NCBI RefSeq assembly: GCF_010672455.1
Contig: NZ_JAAHGO010000023.1
Coordinates: 1-64,000 of the forward strand
Length of the DNA stretch: 64,000 bases
Direction of reading: 5' to 3'
DNA from: Okeania sp. SIO2C9
Lineage (GTDB): Bacteria; Cyanobacteriota; Cyanobacteriia; Cyanobacteriales; Microcoleaceae
Positions 1 to 8,859 of the stretch are shown piece by piece. The notes beneath the pieces are model-generated. The model was not told the origin of the DNA, searched no databases, and saw nothing but the letters and a program-made list of their open reading frames with translations. Every line of letters begins with the position of its first letter. Position 1 is the first letter of the stretch. A program made the position numbers and the translations under genes.

Positions 1-1337
1 CAGTCAGAATCAAAAGGTAATAAAATCCAGACTGGTTTACCTAATGCTCCTGCCAAATGTGCCACTGCTGTATCTATACTAATTACTAAATCTAATTGTT
101 TTATTGCTGCTGCTGTATCAGCTAAATTCTTAAAAGATGAACCATTATTATATACTTTAGTTTGAGAGTTCAGCCATTCTAAATCTGCTGGCAATACTTC
201 CTTTTGTAAAATATAAAAATTAGCTTTACCTATACTGAGAATTTCCTCTAAATATTCAACTGGGCAAGAGCGTTTTTGGCTAGTGTTAATGTTACTCTTT
301 GTTTGCCAACATATGCCGATTTTGAGATTTTTTTCTGGAGCAGGTGGCATCTGAAAGTCAGTAGATTCAGGAACAGATAAATAAGGAATTTCAGCAGGTA
401 TAGTTTCTAAGGTAGTTGCCAAAATTTGAGGTAGACTCATTAATGGAATTTGCAGGTGAAAATCTGGTAAAGTTTCACCTTTAACAAATAATTCATCTAT
501 TCCTGAGACAGTAGTAAATAATAATTTTAGTCCTGCTTGATTACATTCAACAATTACCCGCCCTCCTAGTTTTTTCACTAGAGGAATATAGCGGATAAAT
601 TGAATGGAATCTCCCAAACCTTGTTCAGTATAAACTAACAAAGTTTTGCCCTGAAAATTTGAGCCCTCCCACAAAGTTTGAGAGAAATTACGAGAGCTAA
701 TATCTTTCTTTTGCCAGCGCCATTCATATTCATTAAATCCTTGAATAAAATTTCCTTGTTTCAGCAAGATACTTGCCAGACCAAAGTGAGCATTTGCATG
801 ATTTTTATCTAATTTAAGAGCTTGTTGATAATATTTTTGAGATTCTATAAGCTTTCCTAGCTCTAAAAATATGTTCCCTAAACCGTTATATGCTTCAGCA
901 TAATTTGGCTTAAGTTCAAGGGCTTTTTGATAATATTCAATGGCAGCTTCAAGTTGAGATTCTGTAAGTTTTCCTAGCTCTAAAAATATGTTCCCTAAAC
1001 CGTTATATGCTTCAGCATAATTTGGCTTAAGTTCAACGGCTTTTTGATAATGTTCAATGGCAGCTTCAAGTTGCTGGCTATCCTTCAGTGCTAGACCAAG
1101 ATTACTATGAATTTCGGGATTATTTGGATTTAGTTTCACAGCTTTACTGAGGTAGGAAACTGCTTCTTTTGGTTTCCCTTCTAAACCAGCAATAACCCCT
1201 AATAAATTCAGCAACTGCCAATTTTCTGTATCTCTTTCTAAGATTTGATGGCAGAATTTTTTCGCTAATTTTAAATTTCCTTTTTGATAATTCTTTACTG
1301 CGGACTTAAAAATATTTTCTAATGTCTTATTTTCCAT
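1..1337 (-). CDS. TPR protein with glycosyltransferase-like C-terminal domain (partial)
   Basis: The reading frame runs leftward from an ATG at 1335-1337 and leaves the window without a stop, so the C-terminus is missing. The N-terminal half is a run of TPR units (patterns such as NPEIHSNLGLAL and LKPNYAEAYNGLGNIFLELGK). Two units are almost identical in DNA, with a 117-bp (39-codon) period near 880-1000, which suggests recent unit duplication. From about residue 230 the protein resembles the ADP-heptose:LPS heptosyltransferase (GT9)-like domain that cyanobacteria often fuse to TPRs: LGDSIQFIRYIPLVKKLGG, KIGICWQ, ISIDTAVAHLAGALGKPVW. A role in surface glycan or protein glycosylation is inferred from the family only; donor and acceptor are unknown. 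Confidence 0.85.
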   Translation of the reverse strand, partial: MENKTLENIFKSAVKNYQKGNLKLAKKFCHQILERDTENWQLLNLLGVIAGLEGKPKEAVSYLSKAVKLNPNNPEIHSNLGLALKDSQQLEAAIEHYQKAVELKPNYAEAYNGLGNIFLELGKLTESQLEAAIEYYQKALELKPNYAEAYNGLGNIFLELGKLIESQKYYQQALKLDKNHANAHFGLASILLKQGNFIQGFNEYEWRWQKKDISSRNFSQTLWEGSNFQGKTLLVYTEQGLGDSIQFIRYIPLVKKLGGRVIVECNQAGLKLLFTTVSGIDELFVKGETLPDFHLQIPLMSLPQILATTLETIPAEIPYLSVPESTDFQMPPAPEKNLKIGICWQTKSNINTSQKRSCPVEYLEEILSIGKANFYILQKEVLPADLEWLNSQTKVYNNGSSFKNLADTAAAIKQLDLVISIDTAVAHLAGALGKPVWILLPFDSD

Positions 1338-1682
1338 AAATTTAGCCTACTTATAAAATTGTTGATTCAAATTAGTTAGAGTAGCGGAATTAAATTTTTA
1401 AATTTGTAGCTATTATTATAGTAGTCCTATTTTGGTTATGTAAAAAATAACGTTGAAAAACGCAACAGCTCTGAAAGACAATATACAAACGGAGTAACAG
1501 CTTCAGAGTTTTTATCTATTTTTTGAGTTTTTACAGCCTATTTAGAATTGCTATAGAGTCTTTCCAGATGGACAATTAATAATGTTGATTTAATCAACTA
1601 TCTCCTGTCGTTAAGTTTTGCAGAATTACCCCATACCTAAGAACTATAATTTAAGACTTAAAACCTACTATACTTTAAAAAT
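1338..1682. other. Intergenic spacer
   Basis: This stretch separates the leftward TPR gene from the rightward small membrane ORF and should hold both promoters. It is very AT-rich. No convincing gene, hairpin or repeat was seen, apart from a short GAATTGCTATAG near 1546 that resembles the end of the TATAGCAATCC repeat found at 28.2 kb. Confidence 0.4.
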
Positions 1683-1895
1683 ATGTCGCAACCTACTCAA
1701 GGCATTCCCAATATTCCCGATCTTACTCATCCCCAAGAATTAATTGAATTTGGCAATCACATTCTGAAAGTATCTCTGATATTAATTATTCTCATTGGTT
1801 TCTTTGGTTTAAGTATAGCTATTATCAGTTTTACTCTCCGTAATCAAGAATCAGAAGCAAACATTTTTATTAATGAATTAGTGTCTCAATATTAA
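1683..1895 (+). CDS. Small single-pass membrane protein (hypothetical)
   Basis: A 70-aa ORF starting with ATG. Residues about 28-52 form one hydrophobic segment (KVSLILIILIGFFGLSIAIISFTL) preceded by a polar, proline-rich N-terminus. It lies immediately upstream of, and in the same frame as, the decayed membrane-protein gene beginning at 1911, with one TAA and five codons between them. It could therefore be an independent small gene or a detached N-terminal piece of that pseudogene. No family was recognised and no clear ribosome binding site was seen. Confidence 0.45.
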   Translation: MSQPTQGIPNIPDLTHPQELIEFGNHILKVSLILIILIGFFGLSIAIISFTLRNQESEANIFINELVSQY

Positions 1896-1910
1896 AATTT
1901 ACTTAAAAAG

Positions 1911-3358
1911 TTGCCACATCTAATTCTAGTTTTAATTTTGTTAGTGGGAGGATTTTTTCTTGGTTCAACTCTTAGTAATCGTTATCATCATTGGGAACAA
2001 GCAAAAATCGTAAAAATTGTTGCTGGTGTAGCAGGCGATCGCCTCGAAAAAATGGCTCCAAAAGTTCGTTATATAGTAGAAGAACCATATACATATTATC
2101 AGTAGATTAATAATAAACAGGTGGAACTTCAAAGTACGAGAAATTTCGATAAATATCTCAGAATAAATTCCTCAGAAATTGAAGTAAATATTAACCAAGC
2201 TAAAGACGTTCAAAATCTCAAGGCTATTTATGTTGTAGATTTTTCCGCAGAATATCAAATTACTAACAAACTTCAAGATATCCAGGATTTTTTCTTTGAA
2301 ATTCGTCCTCCTTATGGCTATTCTTTACTTCAAAACTTTCCCCTTGAACAAAACAATCAAAGATTAATTCCTACTAACCCTGGAAATTATAGTTTTCCCT
2401 TTAATTTATCCCCTGAAAAAACCATCAATTTCAAAGTAAACTATCAAGCTCAAGGCAGACCCCGTTGGATTTATAATGCCAATAATCAACTATTATCAAA
2501 CTTCCGATTAACAGCATTAGCAAATTTTCTCAAAGCAGACTTTGCTAGTAGCATTGTTCCCACTGAAACTATCGAATCAATCAAATCAAATTAGGGTCGT
2601 AAATTTACTTGGATATTTGATGATAATGTTTCTGTCAAAAATCCTTTTGGAGTTTTTACCGCCACAGACCCAGTTAAAAATACAGGCATTTTACCCCGTC
2701 TATTAATATTAGCTCCCCTATTATTTTTATGGTGGTTAATTCTCTTATATTTTTCCCTACCTTTGAGTTGATCCAAAAATTGGGTTTAAAGCCTCCCCTT
2801 TTAAGGGGATAATAAATAAAAAATTTCATGATTAGTCAATCCTCTTCTTTTCAAGGAGAGGTAATTCTAAATTCTAAATTCTTAATTCTAAATTCTTGAA
2901 GAGACCTGGCAATATTAGGCGGAATTTTCTTTGCTTGTTTATTGACTTTGACTTACTGTACTCGCTTAATTGATGCAAAATTTGTCTGGAGTTTAATGTC
3001 TCCTATTATTAATTGATAATTGATAATTGATAATTAGGGCTTACCGATCTAATCTAAAAGCATTGACATATAAATACTTTAGCCTTTTTGTGGTCGAAAA
3101 AAGTACCTGGTTTTAAGCTCTTGATGCTCAAAAAATTAGTATTTTAGGCAATAGTTGAGCAGAAAAATCATTCTTACAATTCTTACTCCTACCTACTCTA
3201 CATTCCCCGTTCCTCCTGTCTCCTGTCTCCAGTATAGCTGTCTCCTACCCCACCAATTAGTTTCCTATAGTGGATTAACTTTAAGTATTGCCGGATTACT
3301 TTCTGTTATTTGGTTAGTAACTCGTTATTGGTATCGGTGGGATATAATTAATAATTAA
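1911..3358 (+). pseudogene. Decayed polytopic membrane protein gene (possibly CreD-like)
   Basis: One frame from 1899 to 2768 reads as a single membrane protein: an N-terminal TM segment (HLILVLILLVGGFFLG), a soluble beta-rich middle and a second TM (LPRLLILAPLLFLWWLILLYF). It is broken by in-frame TAG codons at 2103-2105 and 2592-2594. It stops at 2769 beside an intergenic-type repeat (2776-2900). Coding sense resumes at about 2905-3010 (LAILGGIFFACLLTLTYCTRLIDAKFVWSLMSP) and again after MITE copy A at 3256-3358 (LVSYSGLTLSIAGLLSVIWLVTRYWYRW). The topology recalls cyanobacterial CreD-family inner-membrane proteins, but that is a guess. It is clearly dead: two nonsense codons and two insertions. 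Confidence 0.6.
3037..3254 (+). mobile_element. MITE family 1, copy A (right end lost)
   Basis: The left end is TAATTA followed by GGGCTTACCG, and the body is nearly identical to copy B 530 bp downstream. The right terminus is missing: sequence switches at CCACCAA to the host gene fragment. The copy interrupts the C-terminal coding part of the pseudogene at 1911-3358. Confidence 0.75.
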
Positions 3359-3435
3359 TAATTAATAATTAATAATTAATAATTAATAATTAACAATTAA
3401 TAATTAACAATTAACAATTAACAATTAACAATTAC
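3347..3435. repeat. AT heptamer microsatellite
   Basis: About twelve tandem copies of a 7-bp unit (TAATTAA, drifting to TAACAAT). It directly follows the last coding fragment of the pseudogene. A related heptamer, TTGATAA, is tandem at 3012-3035 and 3519-3565, just left of MITE copies A and B. Confidence 0.85.
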
Positions 3436-3566
3436 TTCTTCTTTTTCTTCTTTACCTGTTGAGAATACTCAGCTTTTTCACCCTTAATATAATCTCCGAA
3501 GGCAATGGTTTATTTTATTAATTGATAATTGATAATTGATAATTGATAATTGATAATTGATAATTA

Positions 3567-3816
3567 GGGCTTACCGATCTAATCTAAAAGCATTGACATA
3601 TAAATATTTTAGCCTTTTTATGGTCGAAAAAAGTACCTGGTTTTAAGCTCTTGATGCTCAAAAAATTAGTATTTTAGGCAATAGTTGAGCAGAAAAATCA
3701 TTCTTACAATTCTTACTCCTACCTACTCTACATTCCCCGTTCCTCCTGTCTCCTGTTTCCTGTCTCCAGTATCGCTGTCTCCTACCCCACCAAAAAGACT
3801 TTCCATACGCAAACCC
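3567..3816 (+). mobile_element. MITE family 1, copy B
   Basis: A 250-bp element with left terminus GGGCTTACCG and right terminus CGCAAACCC, flanked on both sides by the direct repeat TAATTA (3561-3566 and 3817-3822). It has no ORF. The body contains the family's TCCTGTC heptamer run. It is nearly identical to copy A, so the two are recent relatives. Confidence 0.85.
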
Positions 3817-3827
3817 TAATTACCTCT

Positions 3828-3981
3828 GGTTAAAACCGTTACCGAATTGAATATAAGGAAATATTATTTCTTCTCTTGGTCGATTGGATATAACTCCGAG
3901 ACCCGCTCTTATCAGAGCCGCTCCGAATGGCGCCATCCATCGACCGCTTTTTTACCCTTAAAAGGATCAGCTTTAAACCAG
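3828..3981. repeat. Dispersed repeat, inverted copy at 26775-26901
   Basis: The sequence begins GGTTAAAACC, passes through TTATTTCTTCTCTTGGTCGAT, and ends CTTTAAACC. An inverted relative lies at 26775-26901, with the same ends and the same central ATCGACC...CGGTCGA arms. The central part is the most divergent. A shorter relative occurs at about 39700-39800. The inverted ends suggest a small non-autonomous element. Confidence 0.65.
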
Positions 3982-4113
3982 AATTATTGAATTATTAATT
4001 ATTCGGTAAACCCAAAGGTTAATATCTACAGGAAATTTAAGTTTTTTCTTGCTTAATAGCCTTTCTCTCTCTTCCCTATTCCCTCTTCCCTCTTCCTTCT
4101 TCCTTCTTTCTTC

Positions 4114-5289
4114 TTACTTTAATTGATAACTAATTCCTGCATCTTTCATTCTTTTTAATGCTGCATAAATCCGTTCTTCTTCCACTGTTAACGCAATACG
4201 AAAAAACCCTTCTCCAGAAGCACCATATCCATTTCCAGGAGGCACGATAATGCCACATTTGTCTAGCAAAAAGTTAACAAATTCTTGAGATGTATAATTT
4301 TTCGGAACCGGAACCCATACATATAAACTTGCTAAATTAGGTTGAATCGGCCACCCTAAAGATTGTAAACCTTCTATTAGAATATCTCTTCGCCTTTGAT
4401 AAACAGCTACTAAACTTTGCAACTCTTCTTCAGTAGTAGAAAAAGCAGCGATCGCCGCTTTTTGAATTGCTTTAAATACTCCAGAATCTACATTAGATTT
4501 AACTTGACTTAATCCCTTAATTCCCAAACTATTTCCTACCACAAAACCAATCCGCCATCCTGTCATATTGTAAGACTTAGATAAACTATGAAATTCAATT
4601 GCTACATCTTTTGCACCAGGAATTTGTAATACACTAGGAGGTTTATAACCGTCATAAGCCATTTCAGAATAAGCATGGTCGTGACATAGTAATATGTCAT
4701 AATGGCGACAAAAATTTACTAATTCCTCAAAAAAATCTAAAGTAGCTGTGGCACCAGTTGGATTATTAGGATAATTCACCCACAATAATTTTGCTTTTTG
4801 AGCCACTTCTTGAGGAATAGTCTTTAAATTTGGCAACCAATTTTCAGTCTGGAGGTGCATTGGATAGGGTTGACCCTCCGCAAAAATTGTTGAGGTGCGA
4901 TAAACTGGATAACCAGGGTCAGGAATTATGGTATAATCCCCTGGATCTACAAAAGCTAGGAAAGTATTGTGAATTGACTCTTTAGAACCTATTGAAGAAA
5001 TTACTTCTGTTTCTGGATTTAAATCTTCAATGGCAAACCGACGTTTCATCCAATCTGCTGCTGCTTGTCTATATTCTTTTATACCTTTGTAGGGAGGATA
5101 ATGATGATTGGTGGAGTCTTTAATTGCCTCATGCATTGCCTGAATAATATGTTTTGGTGTTGGTTGGTCTGGATCTCCTACACCCAAATTGATGATGTCA
5201 ACTCCTCTTTCAATTAATTCATTCCGTTTACGGTCAATTTCGGCAAAGAGATAAGGTGGTATTCGTTCTAACCTTTTGGCAAGCTGCAT
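4114..5289 (-). CDS. dapL: LL-diaminopimelate aminotransferase-like class I/II aminotransferase
   Basis: A 391-aa fold-type I PLP enzyme. The Schiff-base lysine is K238 in SLSKSYNMTGWRIG. Other family marks are NLGVGDPDQPTP near the N-terminus, the NYPNNPTG loop and the C-terminal GEGFFRIAL. The N-terminus (RLERIPPYLFAEIDRKRNELIERG) matches the DapL/DapL2 branch, which converts tetrahydrodipicolinate directly to LL-diaminopimelate in lysine and peptidoglycan synthesis. Related aminotransferases are often annotated only as aspartate aminotransferase, so the substrate is inferred. It stands alone, with no operon partner on its strand. Confidence 0.85.
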   Translation of the reverse strand: MQLAKRLERIPPYLFAEIDRKRNELIERGVDIINLGVGDPDQPTPKHIIQAMHEAIKDSTNHHYPPYKGIKEYRQAAADWMKRRFAIEDLNPETEVISSIGSKESIHNTFLAFVDPGDYTIIPDPGYPVYRTSTIFAEGQPYPMHLQTENWLPNLKTIPQEVAQKAKLLWVNYPNNPTGATATLDFFEELVNFCRHYDILLCHDHAYSEMAYDGYKPPSVLQIPGAKDVAIEFHSLSKSYNMTGWRIGFVVGNSLGIKGLSQVKSNVDSGVFKAIQKAAIAAFSTTEEELQSLVAVYQRRRDILIEGLQSLGWPIQPNLASLYVWVPVPKNYTSQEFVNFLLDKCGIIVPPGNGYGASGEGFFRIALTVEEERIYAALKRMKDAGISYQLK

Positions 5290-5670
5290 AGTAATTTCTA
5301 TAGACTCCTAAACTAAATTAATTTACAATAGCAAAGTGTATCTTATCAAATTAAAAAGGAGTCAGGAGTTTTTCAAAGTCAAAAGTAAAATTTTTTAAAT
5401 GTTCAGATTTTTCCGTTGTAGTTTTAGTTAAAATCCCGGTCTAAAAAATTATTATCTAGTAAAAGCTTTTAGCAATTCAGCATTCAGCATTCAGCATTTT
5501 TTCACAGGATGCTCCCCAAACAACTTATATTTCTTCTACTGAAACCAAGAACAATACAATTTCAAAGAAATGTCTACCCAAGATGTTAGCTGAAAGCTAT
5601 TTAATAGTGAATTATTCTAGTTATTAATATCTTGATAATTTCACTGTAGTTAACGCACTTGCTCTGCCAA
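5290..5670. other. Intergenic spacer upstream of dapL
   Basis: It should contain the dapL promoter near its left end. An AGCATTC heptamer is repeated at about 5477-5497. No gene was seen. Confidence 0.4.
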
Positions 5671-7316
5671 CGCTATATTCACAAACCAAAGAAAAACCAT
5701 CATTTTGTGAAGCTCAAAAAAAACGGCAAGGTATTTCCTCTTGCATCTTCAAAAAGCGAGTGTGTAATTCCGAGGAGACCTCGGAATGAAAGACACACTC
5801 AAGACAAATCGTGATACCATTTAACCATTGGGTGTAACTCGCACCTATGCATGACTTTTTATTCAACCCAAAAACAGCATTTCGCCACTGAATATATATA
5901 GAGATACAGAGATACTCACACCATCAAAGCACCAGAAAATTTTCATCTTGTGAAGCACTCAGATAAACAAGTAGCAGACGCACAATTTACCCGCCCCATC
6001 AACACATTCATATATTTACTCATGTAGAAGCCATCGCTATATTCACAAACCAAAGAAAAACCATCATTTTGTGAAGCTCAAAAAAAACGGCAAGGTATTT
6101 CCTCTTGCATCTTCAAAAAGCGAGTGTGTAATTCCGAGGTCTCCTCGGAATGAAAGACACACTCAAGACAAATCGTGATACCATTTAACCATTGGGTGTA
6201 ACTCGCACCTATGCATGACTTTTTATTCAACCCAAAAACAGCATTTCGCCACTGAATATATATAGAGATACAGAGATACTCACACCATCAAAGCACCAGA
6301 AAATTTTCATCTTGTGAAGCACTCAGATAAACAAGTAGCAGACGCACAATTTACCCGCCCCATCAACACATTCATATATTTACTCATGTAGAAGCCATCG
6401 CTATATTCACAAACCAAAGAAAAACCATCATTTTGTGAAGCTCAAAAAAAACGGCAAGGTATTTCCTCTTGCATCTTCAAAAAGCGAGTGTGTAATTCCG
6501 AGGTCTCCTCGGAATGAAAGACACACTCAAGACAAATCGTGATACCATTTAACCATTGGGTGTAACTCGCCCCTACGCATGACTTTTTATTCAACCCAAA
6601 AACAGCATTTCGCCACTGAATATATATAGAGATACAGAGATACTCACACCATCAAAGCACCAGAAAATTTTCATCCTGTGAAGCACTCAGATAAACAAGT
6701 AGCAGACGCACAATTTACCCGCCCCATCAACACATTCATATATTTACTCATGTAGAAGCCAACGCTATATTCACAAACCAAAGAAAAACCATCATTTTGT
6801 GAAGCTCAAAAAAAACGGCAAGGTATTTCCTCTTGCATCTTCAAAAAGCGAGTGTGTAATTCCGAGGTCTCCTCGGAATGAAAGACACACTCAAGACAAA
6901 TCGTGATACCATTTAACCATTGGGTGTAACTCGCCCCTACGCATGACTTTTTATTCAACCCAAAAACAGCATTTCGCCACTGAATATATATAGAGATACA
7001 GAGATACTCACACCATCAAAGCACCAGAAAATTTTCATCCTGTGAAGCACTCAGATAAACAAGTAGCAGACGCACAATTTACCCGCCCCATCAACACATT
7101 CATATATTTACTCATGTAGAAGCCATCGCTATATTCACAAACCAAAGAAAAGTTATCATTTTGTGAAGCTCAAAAAAAGCGGCAAGGTATTTTCTCTTGC
7201 ATCCTCAAAAAGCGAGTGTGTAATTCCGAGGTCTCCTCGGAATTACACACTCAAGACAAATCGTGATACCATGTAATCATTGGGTATTACTCGCCCCTAC
7301 GCATGACTTTTTATTC
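5671..7316. repeat. 364-bp tandem array (four full units plus a diverged partial fifth)
   Basis: Units start (CGCTATATTCAC) at 5671, 6035, 6399, 6763 and 7127, an exact 364-bp period. The first four are almost identical; the fifth is shorter and more diverged and fades after about 7316. No frame stays open through a unit, so it is not a coding repeat. Each unit holds a strong hairpin with arms GAGTGTGT...ATTCCGAGG and CCTCGGAAT...ACACACTC around a 3-base loop. In the partial fifth unit (about 7214-7252) the arms are a perfect 18-bp stem. In unit 1 the hairpin centre reads GAGAC, in units 2-5 GTCTC, i.e. the centre is inverted. Spacing and unit size exclude CRISPR. Function is unknown; a tandem non-coding RNA is possible. 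Confidence 0.9.
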
Positions 7317-8261
7317 AACTACAGAAAAACTTATATTTTGCGTTGATACTTAATCCAAAAATCATTACCACTCAGCAACGCCCAAATCAATACTTTTGAC
7401 TTTAAAATGCATGACTTTTAACTTCCGCGTAGCAGCACTAGCTATTTGTAGCAAATATTTATCAATTTGCTATAAGAACTCCATAAGCAATTTCCCTTTT
7501 CCTAGATCATGCTGCACAAACAACATAGCTGCCTTCTTCAATGAATTTGACTAAAGTTATCAAAATAACATGGGTCTAAAACCCCGCTTTTAAGGTGAAA
7601 TATTTTTGGAGAGTTGCTCAAATCCCCGTTACAAAAATAACTGTCTTGAGTGTGTCTTACATTCTGAGGGGACCTCAGAATTACACACTCGCTTCTGACT
7701 TCTGACTTCGTTAAAGCACTACACATTAAGGTGTTTGACATGAATAGAAACTGTTTGCGCAGCATTCCGTAGGAAAACCCTTTTGTATTTCCCTGTTGCC
7801 TTGCACGCAGCACTATAAAAGTAATTAAACATTTTAATTAAAACTTATAAAGTTTAGATATTGTGTTAATAATGTAGAAAAGAAAGCCTGAAAAGAATAA
7901 ATAAATAATCAACACTAAAAATCTAAATCTAAACCTAAGAAACTTCACTTGTGCCTCTTAAATTTATCTCCAACCAAATCAAAAAAATCTACTTCAAAAA
8001 TTCTATATCAAATATCAAAGTTATATACAAAACCCAGATTTATGCACCCTAAAAAAATAGATCATTATAATTAAACTTCATCACTAGATTCAGATACAAT
8101 CTCAACTAAATAATTGTACCAATTAATATTCACTTTCCAAAGACCAAAGCTATTTATCAAAAGTTCATATATACTACCAAAAACCAACAATTGATAGATA
8201 TTTAGATATCAGTTAAATATCTGAAATTTTCAACCAAAATAAAGTTAAAACGATTTGCAGT
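7317..8261. other. Intergenic region with dispersed repeats
   Basis: No gene was recognised. Three repeats are visible. About 7379-7440 is one half of the GTAGCGGCACTAG element seen complete at 33339-33638. About 7556-7640 is inverted relative to 22974-23060. A second copy of the array hairpin, in inverse orientation, lies at about 7648-7691 (GAGTGTGT...ACACACTC with a GGACC centre). The rest (7800-8260) is plain AT-rich DNA. A 91-codon leftward ORF over this region is repeat sequence and is not believed. Confidence 0.55.
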
Positions 8262-8456
8262 TTATACACTGGGAACAAGCTGAACTCTGCCTGCATCCAT
8301 CTCCTCCATTAATAATTCTAAAGCTTCATAATCTACATCAGAAATATAGCCAAGTCGTGTCAACTCAAAGTTGATTTGATTTTCGATTTCAGGAGTCAGT
8401 CTGCGAAAATAAAGAGCTTTAGATACAAGTTTCTGAATCATACATTTTGGTTCCAT
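8262..8456 (-). CDS. Small conserved cyanobacterial protein (hypothetical)
   Basis: A 64-aa ORF with core MIQKLVSKALYFRRLTPEIENQINFELTRLGYISDVDYEALELLMEEMDAGRV. Small acidic proteins of this pattern are common in cyanobacterial genomes; no function is known to me. The internal Met at residue 6 (MIQKL) may be the true start. It is isolated, and it diverges from the radical SAM gene across a 400-bp spacer. Confidence 0.7.
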   Translation of the reverse strand: MEPKCMIQKLVSKALYFRRLTPEIENQINFELTRLGYISDVDYEALELLMEEMDAGRVQLVPSV

Positions 8457-8859
8457 TGCTAATAGAAAAACCCTACATAATTAAATTCTCTGCTAAATGC
8501 TTACTCTTGTAGGTGATCCAATCCCAGATAAAAGAGTGATATTAATCAAGTTGGACTATAAATTAGGAGTAACTTGTCGTCGTGAATCAGAATTTCAAAG
8601 TATAAGTTTTTGATGCTATCTTGAAATATGGGCATTGCTGATTTGAGGTACGATATCGTGTCAGGATAAGAGCGCGAGTAAAAAACTTCCTCCTTCTACT
8701 ACTCTGTTTCTTCTTCTTTCTTCCCTCCTGACTCGGTTTTTCCCCTCCTGGGAGGAGTTAGGGGTGGGTTGACTCCTCAGTAATTAAGATTAATATCATA
8801 CACGCGCTTCAGCAACGCCAAAATATGTGTGTCCAGAAAATACAAATTAGGTACAAATA
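8457..8859. other. Spacer between divergent genes
   Basis: It should contain promoters for the small leftward gene and the rightward radical SAM gene. A fragment at about 8632-8655 (GCATTGCTGATTTGAGGTA) belongs to the repeat family at 25781-25909 and 41440-41545. Confidence 0.4.

Noticed and set aside
1911-2771. TAG recoding in the membrane-protein gene
   Set aside because: Insertions and a TGA downstream show ordinary decay; rnhB in this window ends normally with TAG.
5671-7316. CRISPR array
   Set aside because: The repeat unit is 364 bp with no short direct repeats separated by unique spacers, and no cas genes lie in the window.
7538-7813. A 91-codon leftward ORF
   Set aside because: It overlies dispersed repeats and a hairpin, has no family resemblance, and its composition is that of intergenic repeat DNA.
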